64,000 bases of DNA from positions 62,001 to 126,000 of the forward strand of contig CAVQRC010000038.1 of NCBI GenBank assembly GCA_963715045.1, written 5' to 3'. A program made the translations under genes and the position numbers. The stretch is from CAVQRC01 sp963715045. Lineage in GTDB: Bacteria > Planctomycetota > Planctomycetia > Pirellulales > Lacipirellulaceae. The notes under the pieces were generated by a model that was not told the DNA's origin, ran no database searches, and was given only the letters and a program-made list of their open reading frames with translations. Below are positions 1 to 7,682 of the stretch, one piece after another; the first letter of the stretch is position 1, and the number at the start of each line of letters is the position of its first letter.

Positions 1-798
1 CTTTGTCATCCCTCCAAAAGTCAGACCTCCCACGAAGCACGCAATAAAGCCGCTACCGCCCAACCACTGCGCCATCCCGAAACACAGCAGCGCCAGCGCG
101 ATGATGGGCATCTGCAACCAGGTACCGGCGACCCACCCACGGCCCGCACAAGTCCGCAAGGCGAGCCCGCCGAGCACGGCGAATATCAGACCCGTCACGA
201 CGCCGATCCCGATCACTTCGAGGGTCAGTGTGAGAATGAGTCCGACTCTTTCGGAGGCTTCGACGGAACCGGCGGCGAGGGCGAGAAAGAACAAGATCAC
301 GGGTACGCAGATTCCATCATTCAAACCACTTTCGACATTCAGGCTCTCCCGTGCTTTCTCGGGCACCACGGGATTCGTGACAACCGCTTTTCCCAACGCG
401 GCATCCGTCGGCGCGAGCATGGTGGCGATCAAGGCGATTTCAAAGAAGCTGAGATTGCCGAAGAGCAGCAACCCCACGCCCAGGCCGAGTGCGATCGTCA
501 GCGGCAGGCCGATCAAGAGCAGCCGGATTGGGATCGATTCGACGCGTCTAAGTACGCTCAGATTGGCATTCGACGAGTCGGTAAACAGGCAAACCGCGAG
601 CGCCAGTTCGGCCAGACGGCGGATTCCCTCCTGATCAACATTCAGGTCGATCAGGCCGAGTCCCTGAGGGCCGAACAGCATGCCCACAGCGACATACACG
701 ACCGCACCGTTGACCGGCGTTCGTTCGAGTCGCGACGCGATGAGGCTGTAGGCAAACCCGAATGCGGCGAAGACGGTCAGAACCTGATATTCGGACAT
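1..798 (-). CDS. Na+/H+ antiporter (CPA1 type), 3' end beyond window
   Basis: The minus strand is open from an ATG at 798 to the window edge (266 codons, no stop), so this is the N-terminal part of a longer protein. It is a multi-helix membrane protein beginning MSEYQVLTVFAAFGFAY. Around residues 155-205 it carries the antiporter signature LAPTDAALGKAVV followed by LNVESGLNDGICVP, the ion-binding region of the CPA1 sodium/proton exchangers. The expected role is Na+ (or K+) extrusion in exchange for protons at the cytoplasmic membrane. The family assignment comes from these motifs; ion preference cannot be read from the sequence. Confidence 0.85.
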   Translation of the reverse strand, partial: MSEYQVLTVFAAFGFAYSLIASRLERTPVNGAVVYVAVGMLFGPQGLGLIDLNVDQEGIRRLAELALAVCLFTDSSNANLSVLRRVESIPIRLLLIGLPLTIALGLGVGLLLFGNLSFFEIALIATMLAPTDAALGKAVVTNPVVPEKARESLNVESGLNDGICVPVILFFLALAAGSVEASERVGLILTLTLEVIGIGVVTGLIFAVLGGLALRTCAGRGWVAGTWLQMPIIALALLCFGMAQWLGGSGFIACFVGGLTFGGMTK

Positions 799-1037
799 GA
801 TTCAAAACTCTACACGAGGTGGGGAGTGCCCTCGGGTGGAAAGAGAGAGACAGCCGATTCAGCTAGCCACTGTTGGACTTGGCGACGAGAGCCAAAGCTC
901 GCCGGTAAGCGGATTGTCCCAGGGTTTGTTTTAGGCAGGGGCGGAGCAGCGGAAGGAGACTTGAGTGCTCCCGTCTGGGTCTGTTAGTTATCTGCGAGTG
1001 TCCGTTCCTCAGGCCGCCGCTCCGTGTTTCTCCCGAT

Positions 1038-2576
1038 TCAATTAGTGGAATTGCCAGCGAATTGAATGCCAGTCAGGTCGGCCATCTCCTTCTTCCAAGT
1101 CGTGATGTCCTCGCTGTTGAACTCGCTGAGATGTCGGTGGCCGCAGGCACGGGCCATGACCTGCATGAGTTCGACCGATGCCCGCAGAAACCGAGCGAGT
1201 TGCTGCGCCGACTTTTCGACGTTCAGTTTCGCTCGCAGGTGTTCCTGCTGAGTCGCAATTCCAGCAGGGCAATTGTTCGTATTGCAGATGCGAGCCGCAA
1301 CGCAGCCGATGGCCTGCATCGCAGAGTTGGCAATGGCGATACCGTCCGCTCCAAGACAGAGTGCCTTGATGAAGTCGGATGGCGTGCGAACGCCGCCCGT
1401 GATGATGAGTGTGACATCGGGCCTACCCTGCCGGTCGAGAAAGCGTCTCGCACGGGCCAGCGCCGGAATCGTTGGCACGGAGATGTTGTCCCGAAAGATC
1501 AGCGGAGCGGCCCCCGTGCCGCCGCCGCGCCCATCGAGAATGACATAGTCCGCTCCCGCCTCGAGGGCGAATTCGATGTCCTTCTCGATGTGCTGGGCGG
1601 ACATCTTGAAACCGATGGGCACACCCTCCGTCAGGTCACGAACTCGGTCGGCAAACTCTCGATAGTCCTGCGGAGTCTCGAACTCGCAGAATGCGGGCGG
1701 CGAAATGGCCGGTTCTCCTTCAGGAAGTTGCCGCACCTCGGCGATCTTCCCCTTTACCTTGTTGCCGGGAAGATGACCGCCCGTACCCGTCTTCGCACCC
1801 TGACCGGCCTTGAAGTGAAACGCCTGGATCTTCGGGAGCAGGCGTTCGGAGAAGCCAAACTTGGCCGATGCCAACTCGTAGAAGTAGCGCGAGTTCTCGG
1901 CCTGTTCCTCTGGCAGCATTCCGCCTTCACCGGAGCAGATGCCGGTCCCGGCCAATTCCGCACCACGGGCCATCGCAATCTTGGCCTCTTCCGACAAGGC
2001 GCCGAAGCTCATGTCCGAAACGAAGATCGGGATGTCGAGTTTCAGCGGCTTCCTGGCGTTGGGACCGATTACCAGTTCCGTGCTCACCTCGGCGTCTTCG
2101 AGCAGCGGTCGAGTCGCCAGTTGCGCCGTGAGTATCTGAATATCGTCCCATTGCGGCAGCGTCGGACGAGGTACGCCCATCGCTGCCAGCGGTCCATGAT
2201 GGCCGGTCTTTTCCAGGCCGTCCCGTGCCAGGGCATGAATCAACTCCACAGTCGGCTCTTCGGACGTATTCCTGGCCGCAGGCATCCCGCTGCCGCTGTC
2301 CGACGACGGTTCCTCGCTCGGTTGACCGTCTTGTTCTTCACCGAGATGGTTGTGACTGCCGTCGCAGTAGGGAGGGTTCTTTGTCTGTTTACAGAGGCAA
2401 AGGTAACCTTCCTGCGGTTGCTCGACCGTGAAGGCGAGCGGCTCGATTCCCGTGTCCCGATGCGAGCCATCACAGAACGGTTGGGACTTGGAGTGACCGC
2501 AGGCACACCAGTAATGCTCGCCTTTCTCCAATTCGATCTGAACGGGCTGTTTGGCAGCCACCTTTGCCGATGCCAT
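1038..2576 (-). CDS. CDGSH iron-sulfur / FMN-binding glutamate synthase-domain protein
   Basis: 512 aa. The N-terminal about 80 residues hold two CDGSH (mitoNEET-type) 2Fe-2S motifs, CACGHSKSQPFCDGSH and CLCKQTKNPPYCDGSH. A linker leads into a glutamate-synthase central/FMN domain (GltB2-like), visible as SGEGGMLPEEQ, GQGAKTGTGGHLPG, ADYVILDGRGGGTGAAP and GADGIAIANSAMQAIGC. The cluster cysteines of GltB appear in CNTNNCPAGIATQ. It probably oxidises or aminates a small substrate using FMN with electrons passed via Fe-S centres; the substrate is unknown. The start at 2576 is chosen over 2630 because GGAGGAG lies just upstream (spacing 5). It is the last gene of the marR-pirin-nitroreductase set. 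Confidence 0.88.
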   Translation of the reverse strand: MASAKVAAKQPVQIELEKGEHYWCACGHSKSQPFCDGSHRDTGIEPLAFTVEQPQEGYLCLCKQTKNPPYCDGSHNHLGEEQDGQPSEEPSSDSGSGMPAARNTSEEPTVELIHALARDGLEKTGHHGPLAAMGVPRPTLPQWDDIQILTAQLATRPLLEDAEVSTELVIGPNARKPLKLDIPIFVSDMSFGALSEEAKIAMARGAELAGTGICSGEGGMLPEEQAENSRYFYELASAKFGFSERLLPKIQAFHFKAGQGAKTGTGGHLPGNKVKGKIAEVRQLPEGEPAISPPAFCEFETPQDYREFADRVRDLTEGVPIGFKMSAQHIEKDIEFALEAGADYVILDGRGGGTGAAPLIFRDNISVPTIPALARARRFLDRQGRPDVTLIITGGVRTPSDFIKALCLGADGIAIANSAMQAIGCVAARICNTNNCPAGIATQQEHLRAKLNVEKSAQQLARFLRASVELMQVMARACGHRHLSEFNSEDITTWKKEMADLTGIQFAGNSTN

Positions 2577-2678
2577 GCTTACTCCTCCGTTCACATGTTT
2601 AGAAACAGTTGCAAGAAGTCCTTTCGCCACCTTGATTCCCGACCGTGTTGGGCCTGAAACCCGGTTTTGACAGACCGT

Positions 2679-3284
2679 CTAGCCAAAACGATTGTGGACG
2701 ACGACTTCTTCCAGAGGGAGTTGACCGGGCTTCGGCCACGCCGGCTTCGTTGCCTTGCCCACCGCGATCAGGTAGCCGACGACGTGATCCTGGGGCAGAT
2801 TGATGAGTTCGGCGACCTGCACCGGGTCGAAACCGATCATCGGGCAGGAGTCGTAACCCATCGCTTTCGCCGCCAGCATGATCGTCTGCCCCGCCAGGCC
2901 GCAGGACCGCATGGCTTCGTCTCGCTGCAACTCATCCTTTCCTTGGTAGAACGGTCCCATCCAGTTGACCAGAATCTCGGCAACCTCCGGTGGTGCATCC
3001 CGCCAATACCTTTCGGGCGACTTCTCCCACGCCTTGAGGTCGGCGGTCATCACGATCAGCAGCGAGGCATCGGTGACCTGTGCTTGATCGTTGGCGGCGG
3101 CTCGAATCTGCTGACGGAGCGGTTTGTCACGCACCAGCACGAATCGCCAGTTCTGAATGTTGAATGACGTCGGCGACTGAATCGCCGCTTCCATCAACTT
3201 GCTTATTTCATCGTCGGTCAGATCGTGTTCAGGGTCGTAGTGCTTGACGGCACGACGCTCGTAGATCGCATCGAAAGTGTCCAT
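2679..3284 (-). CDS. nitroreductase family protein
   Basis: 201 aa FMN-dependent nitroreductase. The N-terminal FDAIYERRAVKHYDP is the typical FMN-phosphate-binding segment (RRSVRxF-like). AAIQSPTSFNIQNWRFVLV matches the conserved SPSxxNxQPWRF region, and the C-terminus has VVGYLIAVGKA. These proteins reduce nitro compounds or quinones with NAD(P)H in the cytosol. An AGGAG site precedes the ATG by 6 nt. It lies between the pirin gene and the CDGSH/GltB gene on the same strand, which suggests one redox/electrophile-response transcription unit. Confidence 0.9.
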   Translation of the reverse strand: MDTFDAIYERRAVKHYDPEHDLTDDEISKLMEAAIQSPTSFNIQNWRFVLVRDKPLRQQIRAAANDQAQVTDASLLIVMTADLKAWEKSPERYWRDAPPEVAEILVNWMGPFYQGKDELQRDEAMRSCGLAGQTIMLAAKAMGYDSCPMIGFDPVQVAELINLPQDHVVGYLIAVGKATKPAWPKPGQLPLEEVVVHNRFG

Positions 3285-3383
3285 CGGATTCTCCTGGGAT
3301 CGCTATGAAGGTTTCTTGGAATCGGAACTCGTGTCGGCTCGCCAAGCCTCGAATGCGATTCTGCATCGTCGTTTCCCTCGTTC

Positions 3384-4082
3384 TCAGTTCAGGTCGAAAA
3401 GCATGACTTCGGCAGGCTGACTCGCCACGATTTCCAACGTTCGTTCGTCGCTGACGGCGGCACCGTCGCTCGTCTGGAGGTCGTGCCCGTTGAGCGAGAC
3501 ACCGCCCCGCAGCACCTGCAGCCATGCGTGTCGGCCCGGCGACAATTCATGGGACACTTGCTGCCCTTCGTCGAGGCTCGCCAGGAAAACCCGGGCATTT
3601 TGATGGATCAGCAAGGAACCAGCGTCGGCATCCTGAGAAGCGACCAGCCGCAGCCGGTTGTGCCGCTCCTCTTCGGGAAACCGCTTCTGCTCGTAGCTCG
3701 GCTCAATTCCCTTCTGTTCGGGGAAGAGCCAAATCTGGTAGAGATGGACCGGCTCGACGTCGGAAGGGTTGAACTCGCTGTGCGTGATCCCGGTTCCCGC
3801 CGACATCCGCTGAAACTCACCGGGCCGCAGCACTTCGCCGTTGCCCATCGAATCCTTGTGTTCCAGTGCTCCTTCAAGGACGTAGGTAACGATCTCCATG
3901 TCCTGATGGGGATGCGTCCCGAAGCCCTGCCCGGGCTGCACGAAGTCCTCGTTCATCACTCGCAGCGAGCGAAACCCCATGTGCCGTGGATCACGATACG
4001 ATGCGAACGAGAAGGTGTGGTAGGTGTCGAGCCAGCCGTGATTGGCGTGCCCTCGATCTTCAGCTTTGCGGAACTGGAACAT
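3384..4082 (-). CDS. pirin family protein (quercetinase-like cupin)
   Basis: 232 aa, full length for bacterial pirins of the YhhW group. It shows the pirin signature GWLDTYHTFSFASY near residue 17, the metal-binding cupin motif FGTHPHQDMEIVTYV, and the second half SAGTGITHSEFNPS with the usual His/Glu ligands. The role is a cytosolic Fe-cupin, either quercetin 2,3-dioxygenase-like or a redox-sensing regulator. GGAGGT lies 6 nt before the ATG. The gene starts 17 bp after the reconstructed marR stop, so the two are probably co-transcribed. Confidence 0.92.
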   Translation of the reverse strand: MFQFRKAEDRGHANHGWLDTYHTFSFASYRDPRHMGFRSLRVMNEDFVQPGQGFGTHPHQDMEIVTYVLEGALEHKDSMGNGEVLRPGEFQRMSAGTGITHSEFNPSDVEPVHLYQIWLFPEQKGIEPSYEQKRFPEEERHNRLRLVASQDADAGSLLIHQNARVFLASLDEGQQVSHELSPGRHAWLQVLRGGVSLNGHDLQTSDGAAVSDERTLEIVASQPAEVMLFDLN

Positions 4083-4098
4083 GGCTTACCTCCGCTCG

Positions 4099-4579
4099 TC
4101 AGCTTTCCCCGGCCACGCTCGTTCGAGCCTTCTCCAAGAGACGGCTGAGTTGCTTCAATTCCGCGTGGCTTAGATGACCGACAAGCTGTTGGTGCAGGTC
4201 CATCACCGGCTTGTCCATCTTCTTCGAGGAGGTCCAGCGCCTTCTTGGTGATCTCGATGTAGATCACCCGTCGATCCTCGGCGCACCGCTCCCGCCTCAC
4301 CAACTCCTGCATTTCCAGTCGGTCGATCAATCCCGTCATCGCCGGAACCACCTGAATCATCCGCTTGCCGATTTCGAGGCAGGGCAGCGGCTTTCCTTCG
4401 CCCCGCAGGATGCGGAGGACGTTGTACTGGGAGGGCGTCAGCCCGTATTCACGAAACAGTCGCCCGAAGCGATTCTGAAACTGATCGTGCGTTCGCAGGA
4501 CATTCAGCATGGCTTCCTGCTCCGGCGACTCGAACGGTCGCTTCTTCTTCAGTTCCCGCTGCAACTGGCCGTTCGTCAT
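4099..4579 (-). CDS. MarR family transcriptional regulator (frameshifted)
   Basis: A winged-helix MarR repressor of about 160 aa. The first frame (from 4579) has the conserved LTPSQYNVLRILRGEG helix-turn-helix region and wing LVRRERCAEDRRVIYIEIT. Near 4220 (GAAGAAGATGGAC) the frame breaks; one base shifted, it continues with MDKPVMDLHQQLVG and ends in a normal C-terminal helix at the TGA at 4099-4101. This is a one-base insertion relative to the family, either a sequencing error or a recent mutation. Read literally the protein would run on out of frame over pirin. It heads the pirin/nitroreductase/CDGSH set and probably represses it. Confidence 0.82.
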
Positions 4580-4609
4580 GCCCTTGATTCCACCGTATTT
4601 ATCATGCGC

Positions 4610-4644
4610 GTAATTAAATTACATATCATATATCGTCACGTCAA
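4610..4644 (-). promoter_or_regulatory. marR promoter with overlapping palindromic operator
   Basis: On the minus strand TTGACG (4639-4644) is followed after exactly 17 bp by TAATTT (4616-4621), a sigma70-type promoter 31-60 bp upstream of the marR ATG. The perfect palindrome GTAATT-a-AATTAC (4610-4622) covers the -10 box, the usual position for a MarR operator. Autoregulation is an inference from this arrangement. Confidence 0.6.
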
Positions 4645-4681
4645 GTGCGTGGCTGCAGTTCTTTTCGATCCGTCCGGCAGT

Positions 4682-5059
4682 TCAAGCCGGAAGGCATCTT
4701 CCCAGGGCCAGCAACAGCTTCCGCGATCCGTGGAGACGCACCTTCCGTCGCAGCAACGCCCAGGCGATGTTTCGCTCTTTCCGCAGAAAACCGATCCATG
4801 TCTTGGCGTCGGCAGTGACGTGCAGGTCCGGCTGACCAATGTGACCTGCCTGAACGGCAATCTTTTTATCGGCGATCACGATGGTCGCCTCTCGCTCTTC
4901 GTCACCCGTGAAAGTGAAGTGGTACGTGGCGTTCAGACCGACTGACTTCCCCGGCTGAAAGACAAGTGGCACGCCTTGCAGGAATCCCCGGATGCTGGTT
5001 GTATATGCAAATGCGTGCGTGGCAAGATCGTCGAGGCCACTTTCTTGCGAGTTGGGCAC
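4682..5059 (-). CDS. SCP2 sterol-binding domain protein
   Basis: 125 aa. The segment TYHFTFTGDEEREATIVIADKKI, then HVTADAKTWIGFLRKERNIAWALLRRKVRLHG, matches the SCP2 (sterol carrier/lipid-binding) fold that is often the C-terminal domain of larger oxidoreductases or hydrolases. Here it stands alone, so it could be a small lipid-binding protein or the surviving tail of a longer gene. No clear ribosome-binding site was seen before 5059. Confidence 0.6.
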   Translation of the reverse strand: MPNSQESGLDDLATHAFAYTTSIRGFLQGVPLVFQPGKSVGLNATYHFTFTGDEEREATIVIADKKIAVQAGHIGQPDLHVTADAKTWIGFLRKERNIAWALLRRKVRLHGSRKLLLALGRCLPA

Positions 5060-5213
5060 CCGGTCCCACGCTTCGAAGGATGCGAACGTGCCGACAAAAT
5101 GGAGTCAAAGGCATGCTAACAGACAACTTGCTCCGCCAAAGCAAACGCTTACTGCCAAGCGAGGAAACGTCTGCCGGAGGAGTTCTTTCTTCCGCAGTGA
5201 CCTGCTTGGCGAC

Positions 5214-5609
5214 TCAATCGGCCGCGGGTTTCGCGTCGCCAAGCTCGTCGAACACCTCTCGAGCAGCGAGGAGAGCGTTGGTCGCCGCGGGGAAACCGCA
5301 GTACGCGATCATCTGGGTGATGACTTCGAGCACCTCCTCGCGAGACGCTCCGCAGTTGAGTGCGCCCTTGGTGTGTACCTTGAGCTCGGGCAATGCAAAT
5401 CCTTGCACGGTGAGGGCGGCCACCGTGCAGAGCTCGCGGGTCTTGTCGTCGAGCACGTCGCGCGTGTACAGTTCGCCGAAGGGAAACTCGACGTTGACCT
5501 TGGCGAACTCCGGCGAAATCTCCTTGATGGCTTGGATCCATTGATCGGCAGCCGGGCCGAAGTGACGGCGCATCTCGCGCATGCCCTTGTTGTATTGCTC
5601 TGTTCCCAT
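5214..5609 (-). CDS. carboxymuconolactone decarboxylase family protein
   Basis: 131 aa, the usual length for single-domain CMD/AhpD-like proteins. Visible family features are DDKTRELCTVAALTVQG, then LKVHTKGALNCGASREEVLEVITQMIAYCGFPAATNAL, which carries the conserved helix pair and the Cys/Glu region. Relatives are either gamma-carboxymuconolactone decarboxylases or AhpD-type alkylhydroperoxidases. The single reactive Cys in NCGAS, without a CxxC motif, favours the decarboxylase-like branch. The ATG at 5609 is preceded by CGGAG; the frame is open further upstream but without family similarity. Confidence 0.85.
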   Translation of the reverse strand: MGTEQYNKGMREMRRHFGPAADQWIQAIKEISPEFAKVNVEFPFGELYTRDVLDDKTRELCTVAALTVQGFALPELKVHTKGALNCGASREEVLEVITQMIAYCGFPAATNALLAAREVFDELGDAKPAAD

Positions 5610-5690
5610 GGGCTCGTTCTCCGTACAGGTGACTTTGAGCACCGAACGTATCGGTGTGCTCGAAAACCGCAATCGTCTTGAGCGATCCGC

Positions 5691-5806
5691 CGGGAATAGA
5701 TGAACTTCTCGCCAATCAAATAGCCGAGGGCCCTTTGGGTTCCGAATTCGTCCTCGATGTTCCTGGCCGCCTCGCACTGCTCGGACCAGATTTTATGCGG
5801 TTGCAT
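5691..5806 (-). pseudogene. N-terminal remnant of a small hypothetical protein
   Basis: About 38 codons starting MQPHKIWSEQCEAARNI resemble the start of a short hypothetical protein that I believe recurs in Planctomycetes (IWxEQCEAAxxIxxxFG...ALxYLIGEKF). After GEKF the similarity ends and the frame runs on meaninglessly. This is recognition from memory only and is a weak call. Confidence 0.3.
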
Positions 5807-5866
5807 GAGATCCCCGATTGACCGACCTTGCCTGGTGCGTAGTGAGTTGAATACGAGTGGACTCAT

Positions 5867-6498
5867 TTTCTCGAATTGACTGACAAATCAAAGAGGACCT
5901 GGCCTCCTGCTGCGACCCTCGCACGCGCTGACACCACGGGTGGAGATTGGGTCGCCTCGAATCTTCGTGAGGCTTCTTCGTGAGGCCGCCCGGTCCATAG
6001 GGTCCCCTTTCGCGCTCCCCGATCGTGACAGATTTCACGAAGTCCGCATCCGAAAAGTTTTTGAGAATTGTGCACGAACCAGCTGCCGATTTTGCACTCT
6101 TATAGAGAGACCCACGAAACATTGCCCTGGAATTGGGGTGTAGTTTAGGGTTTAGGTAGAGGTATTCCAAACGATGAAATCAAGACCAAGCTTCATACGC
6201 TTATCGCTCGCGGCCTTGCCGTGCTGCATTTCGTTTGCCCAACCGGCGAATGACAGATGCGGTTACGCTGCCCGCCGGCGAAAATAGGCATTTATGACAC
6301 TTGGTCTTACTCTTTGATGAGCCACAGAGTTCTCAATATTGGGCCCGGTGTCAGAGTGACATCGGGTCTTTTTCTTTAGCTCCTGCCGCCGTGAAACTGC
6401 CATCAGAGATGCGAAGAGGCCGATCCGAAACTTGCTTTGGGCTGATAGCTGAGACGCCCCGTCTCTCTGATCTTTGACAATTCGGTTCGCATTGTCTT
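5867..6498. other. intergenic stretch upstream of the tRNA array
   Basis: No convincing gene was seen. A 35-codon plus-strand reading from the ATG at 6172 looks signal-peptide-like but stops quickly. A TTGACA hexamer lies at 6474-6479, 20 bp before the first tRNA, but without a good -10 box. Confidence 0.5.
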
Positions 6499-6569
6499 GC
6501 GCCCATGATGTAGTGGCAGCCTTCCTGCTTGCCATGCAGGGTGTGTCGGTTCGATTCCGGCTGGGCGCA
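6499..6569 (+). tRNA. tRNA-Gly(GCC)
   Basis: Acceptor GCGCCCA pairs with TGGGCGC. The anticodon stem CCTGC/GCAGG closes loop TTGCCAT (anticodon 6531-6533). The T arm is normal (GGTTCGATTCC). No CCA is encoded. First unit of the array. Confidence 0.9.
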
Positions 6570-6576
6570 TTCATTC

Positions 6577-6687
6577 AGGGCGTGGGAAAGCCTGGCCAGC
6601 ATCTCTAGGAACGGGGCGCGTGCCTCGGGAGCACGAGCGACCAACGCTGCGCGCCGGTGCCCGTGGTTCGAATCCAGCCTTCCTGAC
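6577..6687 (+). tRNA. tRNA-like unit, possible anticodon CGG (degenerate)
   Basis: The ends TCAGGGC and TTCCTGA can form a partial acceptor. CGTGC/GCACG closes a 7-nt loop CTCGGGA (CGG, Pro), and a weak T arm GGTTCGAATCC is present. About 110 nt is far too long for tRNA-Pro, so this is a decayed, fused or inserted unit. Confidence 0.35.
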
Positions 6688-6694
6688 TGATTAT

Positions 6695-6769
6695 TGCGGT
6701 GGGTCCTGTGCTGGTACGGGAAGGCGACTGTTAATCGTCGTGACGCAGGTTCGATTCCTGCCTCCGCAG
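6695..6769 (+). tRNA. tRNA-Asn(GTT)
   Basis: Acceptor TGCGGTG/CTCCGCA has one mismatch. Anticodon stem GGCGA/TCGTC closes loop CTGTTAA (anticodon 6730-6732). T stem GCAGG/CCTGC is perfect. Confidence 0.88.
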
Positions 6770-6777
6770 CTCCAAAC

Positions 6778-6905
6778 GGAAGGGCAAGCCAATGGGCGAT
6801 GGCAGCTGCCTCGAAAGCAGACGAGCGCCCAGCACGCCTGGTGAGTTCGACACCGGGCACCGACGCGCAGCGTTGGACTGTGGGTTCGAGTCCCACCTGA
6901 GCCAC
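6778..6905 (+). tRNA. tRNA-Ser(CGA)-like unit plus an extra T-arm
   Basis: CTGC/GCAG closes loop CTCGAAA (CGA, Ser), followed by a long variable region and a T-arm-like GGTGAGTTCGACACC. A second, perfect T arm GTGGGTTCGAGTCCCAC follows at about 6880-6896 without its own 5' half. Either the unit is rearranged or two tRNAs are fused by deletion. No clean acceptor pairing was found. Confidence 0.4.
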
Positions 6906-6919
6906 TATAAAACACAAAG

Positions 6920-6992
6920 TCCTCGTGGAGCAGCTTGGAGTGCTCGCCACCCTGTCACGGTGGAGGCCATGGGTTCAAATCCCATCGGGGAA
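6920..6992 (+). tRNA. tRNA-Asp(GTC)
   Basis: Acceptor TCCTCGT/TCGGGGA pairs with G-U wobbles and one T-T at the bottom. Stem CCACC/GGTGG closes loop CTGTCAC (anticodon 6954-6956). T stem ATGGG/CCCAT. Confidence 0.88.
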
Positions 6993-6999
6993 GCTTAAT

Positions 7000-7074
7000 G
7001 GGGCGGTACGCCAATTCGGAAGAGCGACCAAGCCCAAACCTTGGTGGATGTGGGTTCGAATCCCATGCCTTCCG
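7000..7074 (+). tRNA. tRNA-like, anticodon CAA (Leu-like, atypical)
   Basis: Stem CCAAG/CTTGG closes loop CCCAAAC, giving CAA at 7035-7037, but position 33 is C instead of the invariant U. The variable loop is short although Leu tRNAs have a long one, and the acceptor GGGGCGG/GCCTTCC has two mismatches. The T arm is intact. Confidence 0.55.
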
Positions 7075-7076
7075 CT

Positions 7077-7152
7077 GTGGCCGGGTCCGGTGCTGGTTTC
7101 CGGAGACGGACTGTGAATCCGTTCGACGGCGGTTCGATTCCGCTCGGTCACC
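7077..7152 (+). tRNA. tRNA-His(GTG)
   Basis: Acceptor GTGGCCG/CGGTCAC is fully paired (one G-U). Stem ACGGA/TCCGT closes loop CTGTGAA (anticodon 7113-7115). T arm GGCGG/CCGCT. Position 8 is G rather than the usual U. Confidence 0.88.
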
Positions 7153-7158
7153 CTTCAT

Positions 7159-7228
7159 GCGAGTGTGCTCCTGGGAGAGCAGTCAGCCTCCAAAACTGAC
7201 GGACATGGTTCGAATCCTTGCGCTCGTG
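7159..7228 (+). tRNA. tRNA-Trp(CCA)
   Basis: Acceptor GCGAGTG/CGCTCGT. Loop CTCCAAA on stem TCAGC/ACTGA (one C-A mismatch); anticodon 7190-7192. T arm CATGG/CCTTG with one mismatch. 70 nt, slightly short D arm. Confidence 0.82.
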
Positions 7229-7232
7229 CTTT

Positions 7233-7304
7233 GCCGACGTGGCCGAATCGCAAGGCGCCGGTTTTGTAAACCGGTTGATGCTGGTGCAAGTCCAGTCGTC
7301 GGCC
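7233..7304 (+). tRNA. tRNA-Thr(TGT)
   Basis: Perfect acceptor GCCGACG/CGTCGGC. Stem CCGGT/ACCGG closes loop TTTGTAA (anticodon 7265-7267). The T loop reads TGCAAGT rather than TTCAAGT, losing U55. Confidence 0.87.
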
Positions 7305-7305
7305 C

Positions 7306-7397
7306 CATCTCTTGATGGCCACGTTTCCTGGAGACGGGGCGGATCGCAAAGGACTCTCCCAGAGTCCAAGTCCTGGTTCAATTCCAGGTCGAGATGC
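7306..7397 (+). tRNA. tRNA-Gly(CCC)-like unit with enlarged 5' half
   Basis: Stem GGACT/AGTCC closes loop CTCCCAG (CCC, Gly), and the T stem CCTGG/CCAGG is perfect. The only acceptor pairing found is CATCTC (7306) with GAGATG (7391), which leaves about 45 nt before the anticodon stem instead of 26. The unit is atypical or carries an insertion in the D region. Confidence 0.5.
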
Positions 7398-7404
7398 TGA
7401 CGAT

Positions 7405-7476
7405 GCCGTGTGGGTGTGCTGGCTGGCATCGCAGTCTTCGAAACTGCGGGATGGGGTTCGATTCCCTGACACGGTA
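7405..7476 (+). tRNA. tRNA-Arg(TCG)
   Basis: Acceptor GCCGTGT/ACACGGT. Stem GCAGT/ACTGC closes loop CTTCGAA (anticodon 7438-7440). T arm GGGG/CCCT with TTCGATT loop. All canonical. Confidence 0.88.
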
Positions 7477-7522
7477 CTTTTTCAGGCAGGAATCGCGAGG
7501 CTAGAGGAGCTAATGCTCCTGA

Positions 7523-7578
7523 AGCCTCCAGCCTCGCAGCCTCCAGCCTCCAGCCTCCAGCCTCCAGCCTCCAGCCTC
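7523..7578 (+). repeat. tandem AGCCTCC heptamer inside the tRNA array
   Basis: About seven copies of the heptamer AGCCTCC, with one interrupted by GCAGCC, sit between tRNA-Arg(TCG) and the next unit. Upstream at 7499-7526 is a small hairpin (GAGGAGC/GCTCCT). It breaks the otherwise tight tRNA spacing. Confidence 0.85.
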
Positions 7579-7583
7579 ATAAA

Positions 7584-7650
7584 GCCTGTGAGTGTGGTGG
7601 ATCGCACGACAGCTTGCGAAGCTGTTAGGCCAGGTTCGACTCCCGGGCAC
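7584..7650 (+). tRNA. tRNA-Arg(GCG)-like unit
   Basis: A perfect stem ACAGC/GCTGT closes loop TTGCGAA, giving GCG, an unusual bacterial Arg anticodon (ACG is the norm). Acceptor GCCTGTG pairs with CCCGGGC apart from one mismatch, but then the 3' strand of the T stem is missing, as if about 5 nt were deleted. Confidence 0.5.
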
Positions 7651-7682
7651 CGACCGCAGGTTGGTCGGGTCTACTTGAACTC

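Noticed and set aside
1062..2657. Long plus-strand open frame (531 codons) opposite the CDGSH/GltB gene
   Set aside because: High-GC antisense shadow; it has no family features, while the minus frame has complete motifs and a strong ribosome-binding site.
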